A DNA stretch of 64,000 bases. Source: Sipunculus nudus. Lineage: Eukaryota; Annelida; Sipuncula; Golfingiida; Sipunculidae. This document shows, piece by piece, positions 63,492-64,000 of the stretch. Each line of letters opens with the position of its first letter. Position 1 is the stretch's first letter. The notes beneath the pieces were generated by a model that ran no database searches, was not told the DNA's origin, and worked only from the letters and a program-made list of their open reading frames with translations. Where the stretch lies: assembly GCA_026874595.1 (NCBI GenBank), contig CM049316.1, forward strand, positions 77,657,676 to 77,721,675. The letters run 5' to 3'. Position numbers and translations under genes: made by a program.

Positions 63492-64000
63492 CAACAGGCG
63501 CATCCTATTGATGTCTGGATCTTGCGCTAGTGGTTAAAAAAATGTAAAGTAAACAGAAAGCACTCAGAGTTTCCGGGAAACAACTTGAGAACCAAAAAAC
63601 ACCCGACAATGAGAGTCTCAGACACTGAGCCGAGGCGGCTTCGTTCTCACACACCAACACACGGAGTTCACCAGGCAAGGTTGTGCACACCGGTTCCGTT
63701 TCCCACAAATCTGTTTCACAGCTGGCAAGGAGTTTGTTTGTTTTGGCGCTCGCCTGAAACAGATCGTTTATAAACAAACAGCTGCAGCTAGTGTAATTAA
63801 CCTGTTTAATCGGATACCTGGAGTTAACTTGTCTATATTAATCGTTGTTGGCACTCGGGGGAAAATCCCACGTGAAACTTCACAGAAATAAAATGTTCTT
63901 GATAATGATACATTTTAACTAACTCGGATTCAGGAATTTTAATCACACTATACCTGCAGTAGTAGCAGTAGTTGTAAGTTTATATTGAAGGGACAGAAGA

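Larger units (their letters stand above)
56436..64000. other. Presumed 5' flank / upstream intergenic region
   Basis: To the right of the candidate start exon no further exon of the gene or of a neighbour could be supported. A CRE-like TGACGTA lies near 56622. The region contains one X-box (58180), a short hairpin (59452), the second copy of the dispersed repeat (60390), a TA/GA compound (63424) and a short ORF in strong start context (63096). A 115-codon plus-strand frame at 57562-57909 has a less AT-rich centre but no recognisable domain. 61000-63000 shows nothing I can name. Confidence 0.4.

Overview
The window is non-coding-rich, AT-rich animal DNA. It has spliced exons with GT-AG borders, introns of 10-22 kb, many microsatellites and minisatellites, tRNA-derived SINE-like elements and decayed dispersed repeats. 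No bacterial-style operon, rRNA gene or intact transposase/reverse-transcriptase reading frame is visible. The repeat types and gene content fit a marine invertebrate, most likely a lophotrochozoan such as a bivalve mollusc; this is an inference from overall look, not a proven identification.

One protein-coding gene can be supported. It lies on the minus strand and fills most of the window. Two exons (12537-12698 and 1934-2194) together encode one complete CUB domain closely resembling the first CUB domain of NETO (neuropilin and tolloid-like) proteins, the single-pass auxiliary subunits of kainate-type glutamate receptors. A 48-nt exon (34772-34819) encodes a hydrophobic signal-peptide core and joins the CUB exons in frame. 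A candidate first coding exon with a well-placed ATG lies at 56363-56435 and also joins in frame. Every junction is phase 1, and the four exons give 181 codons spread over about 54.5 kb. The rest of the protein (expected: second CUB, LDLa module, transmembrane segment, cytoplasmic tail) should lie beyond the left edge.

Layout from left to right: 1-1868 holds an unusual foldback-like element with mirrored arms made of palindromic CCTAGG modules at 21- and 28-bp spacing, ending about 65 bp from the CUB exon. 1934-2194 is the second CUB exon. 2195-12536 is an intron with two diverged duplicated blocks. 12537-12698 is the first CUB exon. 12699-34771 is an intron with several minisatellites, a 13-copy 18-bp array and two SINE-like tRNA-derived elements. 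34772-34819 is the signal exon. 34820-56362 is an intron with a SINE-like element carrying a 28-nt C run, a degenerate tandem array and a copy of a dispersed repeat. 56363-56435 is the candidate start exon. 56436-64000 is the presumed 5' flank, with a second copy of the dispersed repeat and an X-box palindrome.

The most distinctive non-genic signals are the CCTAGG foldback-like element, the recurrence of RFX X-box palindromes along the introns and 5' flank, and several repeat pairs or arrays that belong to no family I can name.
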